Notes: generated by a model not told the origin, from the sequence alone. A DNA stretch of 64,000 nucleotides from Singulisphaera acidiphila DSM 18658 (GCF_000242455.2 NC_019892.1:8752744-8816743); one strand, 5' to 3'; shown: positions 29,701 to 40,317, counted from the first letter of the stretch. Numbers and translations are program-made.

Positions 29701-31143
29701 TCAAGCGAGCAGTCCTTGAACGACCTGTGCCGGCTGCCCGTCAACCAGGGAGCCATCGCCGTTGGGGCGTTTGAAGACAAGCGTTTTGTGGTCGAGGCCG
29801 AACAGGCTCAGAAGCGTAGCGTGATAGTCGGAGTGGGTCACGACGTCGTCGACGGCCTTGTGGCCAAGCTCGTCGGTCGAGCCGTGAACATGGCCCGCTT
29901 TGAATCCGCCGCCGGCCAGCCACATGCTGAAACCATATGTGTTGTGGTCGCGGCCGACGTTCTTCTCGTTCTGGACGACAGGCAGACGGCCCATCTCACC
30001 ACCCCACGAGACCACGGTCGAGTCAAGCAGCCCGCGTTGTTGAAGGTCGCGAACGAGGGCGGCCGAGGGCCGGTCGACCTTGTGGCACATCGCCGGCAGT
30101 TGCTTGAGGATGCCGCCGTGATGGTCCCAATTCTGGTTGCCCGTGCAGACCTGGACGAACCGAACCCCACGCTCGACCAGGCGCCTGGCGATCAGGCAGC
30201 GGGTCCCGAACTCACGGGACTCAGGGTCGTCGAGGCCGTAGAGCGTCTGGGTCGCGGCCGACTCTCCGGAGATATCAAGTGCTTCCTTGGCGGCCGTCTG
30301 CATCCGCGCAGCCAGCTCGTAGCTGGCGATCCGTGCGGCCAGGTCCTGCTCACCAGGGCGTGCCTCGAGATGGTCCCGGTTGAACCGGTCGAGGTAGTCC
30401 AGATAGCGGCGCTGAACCTTCCCCACGAGGTGAGGGGGCGGGTCCAGGTTGGGGATCCGAGGCTCGGTGGGACGGATCACGGTCCCTTGATAGAGCGAAG
30501 GGAGCCAGCCCCCCGTCCAGTTATCGACCCCGATGACGGGGAGACCGCCGGGATCGGTCAGGACGCAGTAGGCTGGAAGGTTCTGCCCCTCGGTGCCCAA
30601 GGCATACGTGAGCCAGGAACCCAGGACCGGCCGACCCGTCGCGATCCGCCCGTTATTCAGCGCATTGATCGATTGGCCATGATTGTTCACGCCAGTCTGC
30701 ATCGATCGAACCAGGGTAATCTCGTCGGCGACCTCCCCCAGGCCGGGGAGCAGCTCGCTGAGCTCCATCCCGCATTGCCCGTGGCGACGGAACTTCCAGG
30801 GGCTCCCCAGGAGCTTCGCGCTCGCCTGCCCGGCGTTGTCGTACTTGATGTCGCCGGTGAAGCTGTTGCCGTTTCGCTTGGTGAGCTCGGGCTTGGGGTC
30901 GAACAGGTCCAGGTGGCTCGGTCCCCCTTGCATGAACAGCGAGATCATGGCGCGGGCGCGCGGTGGCGCGGGGGGAGTCTTGGGAGTCAGGTCATAGACT
31001 GGCCGCTCCAGACTCGGCTTGGCCGGGGCCGCCAGGGCCCCCTCCTGGTTCAAGAGCCAGGTCAACGCTAACGAACCGATCCCCATGCTCTGGCTGGCCA
31101 GGAAGTGTCGCCGCGACGAGACCGCGAATGTGTTGTCCGACAT
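29701..31143 (-). CDS. DUF1501 protein, Tat-exported (cassette 4)
   Basis: A 480-residue DUF1501 protein. The Tat signal is SSRRHFLASQSMGIGSLALTWLL. Motifs are ISLFMQGGPSHLDLFDPKP, GVNNHGQSINALNNGR, VVSWGGEMGRLPVVQ (Met for the usual Phe) and GRDHNTYGFSMWLAGGG, with the C-terminus TLVFKRPNGDGSLVDGQPAQ in place of [16 protein letters not shown]. AGGAGGAG lies 3-10 nt before ATG 31143, which rules out the longer frame from 31428. It begins 16 nt after the cytochrome stop, so the genes are tightly coupled. Confidence 0.9.
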   Translation of the reverse strand: MSDNTFAVSSRRHFLASQSMGIGSLALTWLLNQEGALAAPAKPSLERPVYDLTPKTPPAPPRARAMISLFMQGGPSHLDLFDPKPELTKRNGNSFTGDIKYDNAGQASAKLLGSPWKFRRHGQCGMELSELLPGLGEVADEITLVRSMQTGVNNHGQSINALNNGRIATGRPVLGSWLTYALGTEGQNLPAYCVLTDPGGLPVIGVDNWTGGWLPSLYQGTVIRPTEPRIPNLDPPPHLVGKVQRRYLDYLDRFNRDHLEARPGEQDLAARIASYELAARMQTAAKEALDISGESAATQTLYGLDDPESREFGTRCLIARRLVERGVRFVQVCTGNQNWDHHGGILKQLPAMCHKVDRPSAALVRDLQQRGLLDSTVVSWGGEMGRLPVVQNEKNVGRDHNTYGFSMWLAGGGFKAGHVHGSTDELGHKAVDDVVTHSDYHATLLSLFGLDHKTLVFKRPNGDGSLVDGQPAQVVQGLLA

Positions 31144-31159
31144 GACTCCTCCTTCCGCG

Positions 31160-33793
31160 TCAATCGACGTACAGGAATGCGTTTGAGCTGAACAAGGCCT
31201 GGCAGAAGGTGGCCAGAGCCTGGTGAGCCGGATCCACCTTTTTCCCTGCCTTGGCGGAGGCGGCAAAGTCTTCTTGCTGGCTCGCCAGGAAATGCGCAGC
31301 CGACTCGACCTCTTCAGGGCGCGGTTCGAGGGCCAGGGCAAGCCTCCATGCGACCTGGATTCGCGCCCTCGGGTCGTCGCCCGCCTCGTGGGCCACCCGC
31401 ATGGCGAAGGCTTCGGCCTGCTGAACAATGAACTCGCTGTTCATCATCATAAGTGATTGTGGAGCGACGGTTGAACTCGTCCGCTGTTCGCAGTTGGGAG
31501 TCATCGGCGGCGCATCGAACGTTTCCAACAGGCCGAGCGGGAGGCTGCGGCGAACCTGAATGTAAAGGCTCCTCCGCCACTCGGCGCTGCCGAGTGAGGC
31601 TCGCTCACGGACGGGCCGCCCTGCTCCATCGCGGTTGTCGATGCCGACGATGACTTGCCCCGCCTCGTCGACGGAGACCGGGACGGGGGGACCGTACATC
31701 GTCGGCGTGAGCCGGCCGCTCGCGGCCAGGACGGCGTCGTGGACCGCCTCGGCCTCGAGACGACGGACCGGCATCCGGCCCAGCAGGCGGTCGTCGGGAT
31801 CAACGGCCTCAAGCTTCGGATCGCGCCGGGACGACTGGCGGTAGGCCGTCGAGGTCAGGATCAAACGGTTCAACGTTTTAAGTGACCATCCTTTGCTCAT
31901 AAACTCATCAGCGAGCCAGTCGAGCAAGGCAGGGTGCGAGGGGCGGTCGCCGAGCATGCCGAAGTCGCCCGGCGTGTTGACGATCCCGCGCCCGAAGTGG
32001 TGGAGCCAGACCCGGTTGACGAGCACCCGAGCGACCAGCGGATGCTTCCCGTTCGTCAGGTGCCGCGCATAGGCGAGCCGCCGGCCCGTGGTGGGGAGAG
32101 CCGGGTCATCGATCGGAATGGCGGGGGGTTCCGAAGCCGTGCTCAGCACCTTGAACTCACCCGGTTCGACGGCCTGGCGGGGCTGCTGGATGTCGCCACG
32201 GTAGAAGAGATGCGTCGTGGGCACCTGTCCCGGCACTTCCGTGAGGGCGTGGACGAAGTCTTCGGCGGGCCGCTTCTCGCGTACCTTCGCCACCCGACTC
32301 GCAAAGTCGTTGATGATCGTGTTGAACGCTGCCGCGTCATAGAGACTGACGTTCCCAGGCGAGACATCCAAACGGGGATACATTTTGAGCCACTGCTTCT
32401 GCTCGGCACTTCGTTTCGCCTCGGGCGTGTCGCAGGCCATTCGCAGTTTTCCACGGAGCTCCTCCGGGGCCTCGGCCAGCTCTTGCTCGAAGACCTTCCG
32501 GACCAGGGCCTCGACCGCCTTGGCACGCTCCTCCTCGATCGCCTTGACCTCATGATCGACGCCCTCGGCGCGACGGCGTTCGCCCGCAGTCCAGAGCGAG
32601 ACCAGGCGGGCCGGCGGCGACCGCCAGCTCTGCGGGTTGTAGGCCGGCTCGAAGAGGGCTCGGAACCGGTAGTAGTCGTCCGCCGGAATCGGGTCATAGC
32701 GGTGAGCGTGGCACTGGGCGCAGCCCACCGTCAGGCCGAGCAGCGACGTCGAGACGATCTTGATCGTCTCGGCGATCGTGTCGTTGCGGGCCAAAGCCTG
32801 CTCGACCTCCGGATCGCCACTGCCATCGGGCGCCATACGAAGGAACCCGGTCGCCACCAGCTTGTCGAGTGCCTCGGGAGCGAGATCCTGATAGGGAGGC
32901 GTGAGCATTTCGTCCCCGGCCAACTGCTCACGGATCAACTCGTCCCAAGGCCGGTCGTGGTTGAGGGACCGGACCAGGTAGTCACGATACTTATAGGCAT
33001 ACTTCCGCTCCGGGTCCGTGGGGGAGTAGCCATCACTGTCGGCATACCCGGCCACGTCCAACCAGTGCCGGGCCCAGCGCTCGCCGTAACGGGGCGAGGC
33101 GAGAAGTCGGTCGACCAGTCGCTCGTATGCATCGGCGTCTTCATCGGCCAGGAATCGATCGACTTCGGCCGGGGTGGGAGGGAGCCCCGTGACGGTAAAG
33201 GTAACGCGACGGATCAAGGTTCGCTTGTCGGCCTCCGGCGCGAAGCGGACGTTTTCCTTTTCGAGCCTTTCCAGCAGAAACGCATCGATTGGTGTACGGA
33301 GGAGGGCTTCATTTTCAACCTGGACGCGCGGGGGATCCGAACGGCGGATCGGCTGAAACGACCAGAAGGCCTTTTCCTCGTCGGTCGGCTCGACACCAGG
33401 GGCCAGGCTGGCCGGTTCCGGCCGTGCAGTGACGGCTCCCTGATCGATCCAGGTGGCGATGAGTTCTTTGTCCTTGGCCGAAAGCTTTTTATCCAGCGGC
33501 GGCATCTCGTCGTCGGCGATCCGCTGCCAGAGAAAGCTCTCCTCATGGTTGCTGGGGACGAGCGCCTCGCCGGAAACGCCCCCTTGCTTCATCAAACGAA
33601 CCAGGCGAAGGTCAAGCTTCCCCTTGGGCTTCTCTTCCTCGCCGTGGCACTGGAAGCAGTGGGCCTTGAGAATCGGTCGGACATCCTGCTCATACGTCAG
33701 CCGACGCTCGGGCTCGGCGGCAGGGACACTGAAGGAAAAATTCAGCGTCAACAGGAGAAGCCAACTCGCTCGAAAGAGCCAACGCGTTGTCAT
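31160..33793 (-). CDS. Diheme PSCyt1/PSCyt2/PSD1 secreted cytochrome (cassette 4)
   Basis: An 877-residue protein. A Sec signal (about 1-25) precedes C46-FQ-C49-H50. DUF1549 has [15 protein letters not shown] and [17 protein letters not shown]; the second heme motif is C358-AQ-C361-H362 with [14 protein letters not shown] charged helical segment (~395-450) may form a coiled coil. PSD1 follows ([39 protein letters not shown]). ATG 33793 with GGAG upstream is preferred to TTG 33814. It likely works with the adjacent DUF1501 protein in an extracytoplasmic redox step. Confidence 0.9.
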   Translation of the reverse strand: MTTRWLFRASWLLLLTLNFSFSVPAAEPERRLTYEQDVRPILKAHCFQCHGEEEKPKGKLDLRLVRLMKQGGVSGEALVPSNHEESFLWQRIADDEMPPLDKKLSAKDKELIATWIDQGAVTARPEPASLAPGVEPTDEEKAFWSFQPIRRSDPPRVQVENEALLRTPIDAFLLERLEKENVRFAPEADKRTLIRRVTFTVTGLPPTPAEVDRFLADEDADAYERLVDRLLASPRYGERWARHWLDVAGYADSDGYSPTDPERKYAYKYRDYLVRSLNHDRPWDELIREQLAGDEMLTPPYQDLAPEALDKLVATGFLRMAPDGSGDPEVEQALARNDTIAETIKIVSTSLLGLTVGCAQCHAHRYDPIPADDYYRFRALFEPAYNPQSWRSPPARLVSLWTAGERRRAEGVDHEVKAIEEERAKAVEALVRKVFEQELAEAPEELRGKLRMACDTPEAKRSAEQKQWLKMYPRLDVSPGNVSLYDAAAFNTIINDFASRVAKVREKRPAEDFVHALTEVPGQVPTTHLFYRGDIQQPRQAVEPGEFKVLSTASEPPAIPIDDPALPTTGRRLAYARHLTNGKHPLVARVLVNRVWLHHFGRGIVNTPGDFGMLGDRPSHPALLDWLADEFMSKGWSLKTLNRLILTSTAYRQSSRRDPKLEAVDPDDRLLGRMPVRRLEAEAVHDAVLAASGRLTPTMYGPPVPVSVDEAGQVIVGIDNRDGAGRPVRERASLGSAEWRRSLYIQVRRSLPLGLLETFDAPPMTPNCEQRTSSTVAPQSLMMMNSEFIVQQAEAFAMRVAHEAGDDPRARIQVAWRLALALEPRPEEVESAAHFLASQQEDFAASAKAGKKVDPAHQALATFCQALFSSNAFLYVD

Positions 33794-33888
33794 CACCGTG
33801 GACTCCAGCGGCAAGGGGCCGCGTTACGGTGGGAGGTTTGCAACCATAAGGGCCGAACCAAGGTGCAAAAAAAGGGGAGGCGGGCGAT

Positions 33889-33922
33889 CGACCTGATCGG
33901 TTCCACGAAACCGACCAGGCCG
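33889..33922 (-). terminator. Stem-loop downstream of the esterase/M23 fusion gene
   Basis: CGACCTGATCGGTT (33889-33902) pairs with AACCGACCAGGCCG (33909-33922) with two mismatches and a 6-nt loop. In minus-strand direction it follows the stop of the 34009 gene by about 87 nt and is itself followed by a T7 run at 33868-33874. This is a loose terminator pattern, and it separates that gene from cassette 4. Confidence 0.35.
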
Positions 33923-34008
33923 ACCTCGTTCAACAATAGTCAAACGTTTCGCCGCTTACAAGAGCGTCCGGCTTGCGTCCCAGGGGTTGGTTCTGCTTTC
34001 GGATCTCG

Positions 34009-37000
34009 TCACTTGGCTTTCGCTTCGTCGACGACCACGTGCAGTCTTGCCACCGCCTTGGCACCTTGGCGATTGGCCCGTTCAACCCGGACGAGATAAT
34101 GACCTGGCTTGGCGAACGGATGGGTCAGAATGGCATAGCCGTCTTTGGCAAGCGGTTTGACGGTGCCGTCGGAGTGGCTCGTGACGACTGGGGTGCCGTC
34201 GCCGAAATCCCAGGTCTCCTCACCGTCGGTCGTCCGGAAAGTCCGCACTTTGAACGTGACCGCTTCGCCCGGCTGGATCCCGGTTGTGGGTGAGAAGGAG
34301 GCGTGAATCGTCGGCGGGAGTTGATCCGGCTGCGAAGGGTCAAGGACCTGGACAATGGCAAAGTCGTAGTCGACGCGCCCCTGACGATCGGCGACCTTGA
34401 GAATCTCATTGTAGGTGCCAGGCCGATCGTAGACGTGCTTAACTTGAGTGCCAACCTCGGTCTTGCCGTCGCTCAGCGTCCACTCATAACTTGCGATATC
34501 ACCCGATCGGCTCCACGACTTGGTGCCGTCGAGCGTGACCGGTTCTCCGGTCCAGGCGAGCCGGTGGGGGCGGGCCACGGCGATGAGGTCGGGCTTCTGC
34601 TCGCGCTGGGCGGCCTGCCAGAGGAAGGCGTATCCTTCCTCGGTCCCCCAACGGCCCGACGGCTGCCGGCTCTTGATCTCAAAGTGGAGGTGAGACCAGC
34701 CGCCACTCGCCCCTTCCTTGCCAAGGACGCCGATCTTCTGGCCCTTGCGAACCGAGGCCCCGGGGGTGATCGCCGGATCGATCGATTGCAGATGACTGTA
34801 GCGGTAGAACCACCCTCGGTCATCGACCAGATAGACAACGTCATAGCGTGGGCGGGCCGGGGTGTCATCGAACCCCGGAGTGAGCGTGGTCCCGGCGCTG
34901 GCGACGAAGCCGTCGGTAGCCGCCACGACGTCGACAAGGCCCTCCGCGCCGCCAATGTCCAGACCGCTGTGGTAATAGATCTTCTTGACGTCGGGCTTCT
35001 CGCCGCCATCGACATAGACCGGTTCGTTGGCCATTTGCGTGGACGTGGCGAACCAGCGCTGGCGGACCGGGTAGGTAAAAGCGGTCGGCTCGATCCAAGG
35101 GGATTTTCCCGGCCAGAGCCGGATCCGGGCATCCTTCTCGAGTGCCCACGAGTCTTCGCCGCTGTTGCCGCGATATCCCCCCGTGATCGGGCAATCCACC
35201 TGCACCCCGCCCACGGGAACCGGCAAGTTGTAGTTGCCCGTGGCCAGCGTGACCGGCTTGCCGTTGACCTCGATCTTGACCTCGGCGCCCCGAACGGCCT
35301 GCCGGATCACGTCGCGATCTTCCTTGAGATCGATCAGCTTGACGATGGCCTCCTCGCCGTCAGAGAGCATGACCACCTGTGTCTCGCCAACGGTCAGGTC
35401 AACGGCCCGCACCAACGGGTCGCTTGTCGGCAGCGGCGGGCCGGACTGGACCGTCAACTTCGCTTCCGCGCCCTGGGCCTGATAAGCCTTGGTGCATGCC
35501 AGGTAGGCCGTGGCTACCTTCTCCGGCGACAAGGGGCGTCCGGCCGGGTCGACCGACGCCTTGATGGAGAGTTCGCGAGGCGCGACGAGAGCCGCCAGGT
35601 CGGGCAGGTCGTAGGAGGCGAGGGCGCCCGGGACGGCGTTGGCGAGTTGACCCCGCGAGATCGGCGTCCGGACAACATCGGACCAGGATGTAATTGGACC
35701 CTCAAGTGAGAGCCCAATGATCTTGGGTTCGAGCACCGCCGCGTGCAGTGCAATCGGACCTGCCGTCCCCTGGCCGATCAGGACGACCCCGTCTTGATAG
35801 TCACCTGCGATGGCACCAACGACGGAGAGCACGTCACCCACCCGCTGCCCGAGCAGAGGACGGCCAAGATTGATCGCGAGAAAGGCCTCCTTCGAATCGC
35901 TGCCGAAGGGGCCCGACTTTGTGCCGGGGGACGTCTCACCCATCCCTCGAAGCCCCGCGATCAGAACAGAATTTCCCGCTTTGACCATCGCCTCGCCGAG
36001 TTGCCCGGGCTCCCGGACCGCGCGATCGTCGTCCCCAACGATGAAGGTCAGGCGCCTTGCTTTGGCCTGCTTCTCAGGGACGAGCAGCAGGGCGGGCACC
36101 TTGATGCCAGGCTCAGTCGTGAACACAAACTTGCGGATCGTGTAACCGGGACGCTTGATCTCCCCCCGTGCTTCACGATCGGCGGGCGAGATCGTCTCGC
36201 GCAGACCAATCAGCCGGCGCACCTCAGCGAGCCGTGCAACCTGATCGTTCTTCGATCGTGATTCCTCGCGACGACGGGTGAGTTCATCGGCGCGTTCGAT
36301 GTTGAGGTCGAAGACCGACTTACCGTGGAAGGCGCTCAGGACTTGCCCGGTCTCGGTGCATTGGAGTTGCAGATCGGTGGCGATCGGAAAGTCAGGCTCG
36401 ACCGGAGCGTCATCGATCTTGAGGAGCCAGCGCCTCAGCCAGCGCATCGCGGCCTCGCGCCTCGGCTTGGTGAAGCCGTGGGGCTCGTCCGACTCGAACA
36501 GGTCGACCCGCTCGCCAAAGCCGAGCCGGCCGTAGACCAGCTTCACCTCGCGGAACGTGTCCCAACTCCCCTGGATGTCGAAGAAGTCACGCGTGCCGAC
36601 CGAGAAGAGGGTCGGCTTCGGTGCGCGGAGGATCGCATAGTCGCCATGGTCCATGCCGAAGGCGACCTGGCCGGTGATGTTCTGCTCGGCGTCTTGCGGG
36701 CCGATCGTGGAGAAGAGGCGGTCGAGCGAGGTGATGTAGCACGAGGGGGCGGCCACAGCGATCCGGTCGTCGAGGGCCATCAGGTAGGCCGTCAAGGTGC
36801 CCCCTCCCGAGTTCCCCGTACAACCAAGGCGCTTTGGGTCGATCTCGGGGCGCGAGGCGAGGTAGTCGAGGCTCCGAATTCCATCCCAGATTCGGTAGGA
36901 CGCCAGCGAGCGGCCGACGAGCAACGAGCCGATCCCGGCCATCGTGTGCTCGGTGGTACTCCCCACGATCGCAGCTTTCCCTTGGTCGTCGAGCCTTTGA

Positions 37001-37551
37001 AGCCGCTCCCCCTGGCCGATCGGGTCGTAGCAGAGCGCGGCCATGCCGTTCTTCGCCAGCAAAATGCAAATCCGCTGATAGGTTTCCCCCGCCTTGCCGT
37101 TCTGGCTATGACCACAGGGGACCAGGACCCCCGGAACGGGTGAATCCGACTCGGGCAAGTAGAGCAGTGCGGTGACGTGATGGCCGGGGCGGCTCTCGTA
37201 GACCAGGCGCTCGACGCGGTAGCCATCGCGCGGGTCATTGCCGACAACGCGGGCGTTGAGCGGCGTCTTCTCAGGCAGATCGCCCAGCGCTTCGAGGAAC
37301 TTGCCACGGATTTCCGTCTGCCGCTGCCGGACCGCCTCGGGCGTCTGCAAGGCGGCGACCCGCTTTCGCCGGGCCTCGAGAAGTTCGTGGGCCTGATGCT
37401 GCAAGGCCCGGTAGAGCATGGTCCGGGGCTGTTCGTCGGATTTGAGCACCGTGCCGACATCCTCGGCCCGGAGCCGGCCGGCTCCCAGGGCGATCAGAGC
37501 GGCGAGGATCATGGAGAATCGAGAACCGATCGACCCATCGGCAAGTTTCAT
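34009..37551 (-). CDS. Giant secreted fusion: acetylxylan-esterase-like hydrolase, second hydrolase-like region, M23 peptidase, PKD domains
   Basis: A 1180-residue protein with a Sec signal (about 10-29). Residues ~100-370 form an alpha/beta-hydrolase of the acetyl-xylan-esterase type: GCTGNSGGG with Ser248, GTRDFFDI Asp322 or Asp325, and DEPHGF His358. A second hydrolase-like region (~450-700) lacks an obvious nucleophile motif. Residues ~840-975 are a LytM/M23 peptidase with zinc ligands intact, H861-SGL-D865 and H954-L-H956. Two PKD-like domains (YEWTLSDGK; ETWDFGDGT) end it. It may deacetylate glycan and cut peptide cross-links. GGGAG precedes ATG 37551. The frame shows no break, so the fusion looks genuine. 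Confidence 0.85.
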   Translation of the reverse strand: MKLADGSIGSRFSMILAALIALGAGRLRAEDVGTVLKSDEQPRTMLYRALQHQAHELLEARRKRVAALQTPEAVRQRQTEIRGKFLEALGDLPEKTPLNARVVGNDPRDGYRVERLVYESRPGHHVTALLYLPESDSPVPGVLVPCGHSQNGKAGETYQRICILLAKNGMAALCYDPIGQGERLQRLDDQGKAAIVGSTTEHTMAGIGSLLVGRSLASYRIWDGIRSLDYLASRPEIDPKRLGCTGNSGGGTLTAYLMALDDRIAVAAPSCYITSLDRLFSTIGPQDAEQNITGQVAFGMDHGDYAILRAPKPTLFSVGTRDFFDIQGSWDTFREVKLVYGRLGFGERVDLFESDEPHGFTKPRREAAMRWLRRWLLKIDDAPVEPDFPIATDLQLQCTETGQVLSAFHGKSVFDLNIERADELTRRREESRSKNDQVARLAEVRRLIGLRETISPADREARGEIKRPGYTIRKFVFTTEPGIKVPALLLVPEKQAKARRLTFIVGDDDRAVREPGQLGEAMVKAGNSVLIAGLRGMGETSPGTKSGPFGSDSKEAFLAINLGRPLLGQRVGDVLSVVGAIAGDYQDGVVLIGQGTAGPIALHAAVLEPKIIGLSLEGPITSWSDVVRTPISRGQLANAVPGALASYDLPDLAALVAPRELSIKASVDPAGRPLSPEKVATAYLACTKAYQAQGAEAKLTVQSGPPLPTSDPLVRAVDLTVGETQVVMLSDGEEAIVKLIDLKEDRDVIRQAVRGAEVKIEVNGKPVTLATGNYNLPVPVGGVQVDCPITGGYRGNSGEDSWALEKDARIRLWPGKSPWIEPTAFTYPVRQRWFATSTQMANEPVYVDGGEKPDVKKIYYHSGLDIGGAEGLVDVVAATDGFVASAGTTLTPGFDDTPARPRYDVVYLVDDRGWFYRYSHLQSIDPAITPGASVRKGQKIGVLGKEGASGGWSHLHFEIKSRQPSGRWGTEEGYAFLWQAAQREQKPDLIAVARPHRLAWTGEPVTLDGTKSWSRSGDIASYEWTLSDGKTEVGTQVKHVYDRPGTYNEILKVADRQGRVDYDFAIVQVLDPSQPDQLPPTIHASFSPTTGIQPGEAVTFKVRTFRTTDGEETWDFGDGTPVVTSHSDGTVKPLAKDGYAILTHPFAKPGHYLVRVERANRQGAKAVARLHVVVDEAKAK

Positions 37552-37701
37552 ATCCGCAGCTCCCAGGAGGCATTGAAGCCAATACGGGACGATCTTGGCT
37601 GAGCCCACGTCGATTGCCAAGGGGCAAGAAGGGTTGAGCAGGCTGAAATCCCTCGAAGCGCTTTCCCCAACACGAGGAAGATGGCAAGCGTTGTGACAGG
37701 C

Positions 37702-38721
37702 CTAGCGGCCGGTGTTTGCCTTGGCGCGTTGCGCGATCGTCCCGAGGTCGGTCAGGGCCGCGCGTGATCCTGCTTTCTCGACCATCTCACAGATCATGTC
37801 GATCGTGCGAAACTTCGGGTCGGCGACGGTCAGGCACGAGGGGTGGGCCAGAAAGTCGAACGTAGCGCGATTCTCGATCGCCCAGGAGACCCCCGAGCGG
37901 ATCGTTTCCAGGAAGGATTCGAGCGGCCAACGGCCGGTGCGAAACGCATTGATATCGCTGACCGGGCTCATGGGAACTTCGATCAACCCCGACGGATAAA
38001 CGAAGGGCTGAGCCTGAGCCTGGGCCGCGACCACCCCCTGGATCAGTTCCGCTGATGGGGCCTGGCCTGGGGGACTTGCAGGGTGCGCCGGATATTTGCT
38101 GCTGACCCAGTGGTAACCCAACTTGAGGAGGAGTTCCTGAACGTCGGGTCGATCGGAGATCCCGTTGAAAAAACCGCCGGGAGTACGGAATCCGGCCGGC
38201 TCGATGCCGACTCGATGCTTCATCGCCGCGCCTGCCATGCGAATGTTGGCGGCGACAGCCTCAGCCGGCGTTTTCCCTTCGATCAGCCAGGGGGCGCGTT
38301 TGAAGCGGAACTGGACGTCCTCGGGCTTCGTCGCCTTGACATAGACATGGTCATACGTATGATTGCCGACCGGATGCCCTTGCTCGATAATCTCGCGGAG
38401 CCAGTCGACATTCTCTTGCTCGAACGTCTGTCCGAGGGCGAAAAAGTGGATCCGCCCTCCCTTCGCCTTGACCCGGCGCGCGGCCTCCACAGCGTACCGT
38501 TTCGTGTCCTGGTCGAGGTTCCCCTTTTCGAAGTCCCAATGGGTGTCCTCCCAGGCGGGGAAGTTTCGGCTCATTTCCAGGTCGAGGGAAATCGCAATCA
38601 GGGCCTGGTCGGCCGGAGGATCGGCGGCCCGAGCGTATCGGGCGCCGGCCGCGAACAGGCCGGCCGAGAGGGTTGAGGCGAGCACTTCCCGGCGAGTCAG
38701 ATCATTACGAGCCTGGAACAT
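37702..38721 (-). CDS. Polysaccharide deacetylase, Tat-exported
   Basis: A 339-residue NodB-type (CE4-like) deacetylase. The Tat signal is LTRREVLASTLSAGLFAAGARYARA. Catalytic motifs are ISLDLE (Asp47, with Glu49 where CE4 enzymes have DDG, as in the DVE-type subgroup), H121-TYD-H125 for metal binding, and R179-TPGG. The metal site therefore looks usable. It should remove acetyl or related groups from extracytoplasmic carbohydrate. GAGGGATC lies 9 nt before ATG 38721. It is upstream of the esterase/M23 fusion (150 nt gap, same strand), so two deacylating enzymes may be co-expressed. Confidence 0.87.
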   Translation of the reverse strand: MFQARNDLTRREVLASTLSAGLFAAGARYARAADPPADQALIAISLDLEMSRNFPAWEDTHWDFEKGNLDQDTKRYAVEAARRVKAKGGRIHFFALGQTFEQENVDWLREIIEQGHPVGNHTYDHVYVKATKPEDVQFRFKRAPWLIEGKTPAEAVAANIRMAGAAMKHRVGIEPAGFRTPGGFFNGISDRPDVQELLLKLGYHWVSSKYPAHPASPPGQAPSAELIQGVVAAQAQAQPFVYPSGLIEVPMSPVSDINAFRTGRWPLESFLETIRSGVSWAIENRATFDFLAHPSCLTVADPKFRTIDMICEMVEKAGSRAALTDLGTIAQRAKANTGR

Positions 38722-38786
38722 GAGATGATCCCTCAACAGGTCGGCCGTATCGTATTTGGGATTCCCGAGAGACTCCGAACCCAATT

Positions 38787-38801
38787 AGCCCCAACGGGGC
38801 T
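38787..38801 (-). terminator. Small hairpin between cassette 5 and the deacetylase gene
   Basis: AGCCCC (38787-38792) and GGGGCT (38796-38801) form a 6-bp stem with a 3-nt loop, about 60 nt past the stop of the cassette 5 DUF1501 gene. No T run follows, so this is a weak terminator call. Confidence 0.3.
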
Positions 38802-38859
38802 CATGGCGATTGCCGGATGCCGGGGCTGAAATCCGACAACCCACACAAGGAAGAAAATC

Positions 38860-40317
38860 TTAGGACAAGAGATCCTTGACCACATGCCCATGAACGTCGG
38901 TCAGGCGATAGTCACGCCCCTGGAAGCGGTAGGTCAGGCGTTCGTGGTCGAAACCGAGCAAGTGGAGGATCGTCGCCTGGAGGTCATGGATGTGGACCTT
39001 GTCGCGTGCCACGCTGAAGCCAAGCTCGTCCGATTCGCCGTACATGAACCCCGGCTTGACCCCGGCTCCGGCCATCATCATCGTGAAGCAGTCGGGGAAG
39101 TGGTCGCGACCCAGGAGGGCGCTGGTTGCGGTGCGTCCCTCGCGGAACGGGGTCCGGCCGAACTCGCCGCCCCAGACGATGAGCGTCTCATCCAGCAGGC
39201 CACGCGATTTCAGGTCGTTGATCAAGGCCGCAACCGGCCGATCCATCGTGGCACACTTATTCGTGAGGCCACCGACAATATCCTGGTCAGCGCTCGTGCC
39301 GTGGAAGTCCCATCCCCAGTCAAAGAGCTGGACGTACCTGACCCCCTGCTCGACCAGGCGGCGGGCCAGCAAGCAGTTGTTGGCAAAGCTCGATGCGCCC
39401 GGCATGGCTCCGTAGGCGTCGAGCATCCATTGGGGCTCGCGGCCAATGTCCATCACCTCGGGGACCGACGTCTGCATCCGGAACGCCAGCTCATATTGTG
39501 CGATTCGCGTGAGTGTCTCGGGGTGCCCCAACTCCTTCGCCTGGAGCTCGTTGAGGTCCCGGAGCGCATCGAGGCTCTCCCGACGGAGCGAGCGATCCAT
39601 CCCGGACGGGTCGGACGCGTAGAGGACCGGGTCCCCCTTCGAGCGGCACTGCACCCCCTGGAACACCGAGGGGAGAAAACCGCTGCCGAACGAGCTATTC
39701 CCTCCGTTGGGCTGAACGCCGCTGGAGATCAAGACGACATATCCAGGGAGGTTCTCGTTTTCCGTCCCGAGCCCGTAGGTTGTCCAGGCCCCGAGTGAGG
39801 GACGGCCCGAGCGGGGCGAACCGGTATAAAGAAGCAGCTCCGCCGGCGCGTGGTTGAACTGGTCGGTATTCATGGACCGGATCACGCAAACGTCGTCGGC
39901 CACTGTCTGGAGGTGAGGGATGGCATCCGACATCCAGACCCCTCCCTCGCCGTACTGCGCGAACTTGCGTCGGGTCCCCAGCAGCTTGGGCGTTCCCGAG
40001 GTGAACGCAAACATCTTCCCTTTCAGGAAGGTGTCGGGGCAGTCTTGCCCGTCGCGTTTGGCCAGTTCGGGCTTGTAGTCGAACAGGTCGAGGTGCGGCG
40101 GTGACCCGGTCAGGTGAAGATAGATGACCCGCTTCGCCTTAGGGGCGAAGTGCGACAGCTTCGGGGCCAGGGGATCCACGACCTTGGACGCAACGCCAGC
40201 CCCAGGCGCATCGCCGGCCAGCAGTGACGACAGCCCGATCGCCCCCAAGCCCACCTGGCTCTCCTTGAAGAAGTGCCGGCGCGTGATGTGCTGCAATCGC
40301 TCGAGTCGAGGATCCAT
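38860..40317 (-). CDS. DUF1501 protein, Tat-exported (cassette 5)
   Basis: A 485-residue DUF1501 protein. The Tat signal is ITRRHFFKESQVGLGAIGLSSLL. Motifs are IYLHLTGSPPHLDLFDYKP (SPPH in place of GPSQ), [48 protein letters not shown] and YRFQGRDYRLTDVHGH. The segment around residues 300-330 (VQLFDWGWDFHGTSADQD) is also conserved in the family. GGGAGAAT lies 9 nt before ATG 40317. It is 80 nt downstream of its cytochrome partner and transcribed with it. Confidence 0.9.
   Translation of the reverse strand: MDPRLERLQHITRRHFFKESQVGLGAIGLSSLLAGDAPGAGVASKVVDPLAPKLSHFAPKAKRVIYLHLTGSPPHLDLFDYKPELAKRDGQDCPDTFLKGKMFAFTSGTPKLLGTRRKFAQYGEGGVWMSDAIPHLQTVADDVCVIRSMNTDQFNHAPAELLLYTGSPRSGRPSLGAWTTYGLGTENENLPGYVVLISSGVQPNGGNSSFGSGFLPSVFQGVQCRSKGDPVLYASDPSGMDRSLRRESLDALRDLNELQAKELGHPETLTRIAQYELAFRMQTSVPEVMDIGREPQWMLDAYGAMPGASSFANNCLLARRLVEQGVRYVQLFDWGWDFHGTSADQDIVGGLTNKCATMDRPVAALINDLKSRGLLDETLIVWGGEFGRTPFREGRTATSALLGRDHFPDCFTMMMAGAGVKPGFMYGESDELGFSVARDKVHIHDLQATILHLLGFDHERLTYRFQGRDYRLTDVHGHVVKDLLS

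Noticed and set aside
31934-34099. 721-residue plus-strand ORF
   Set aside because: Antisense to the cassette 4 cytochrome; protein composition is that of a shadow frame.
34009-37551. Frameshift joining two genes
   Set aside because: The frame is continuous, and esterase, M23 and PKD parts are all intact in one frame, so a true fusion is the simpler reading.
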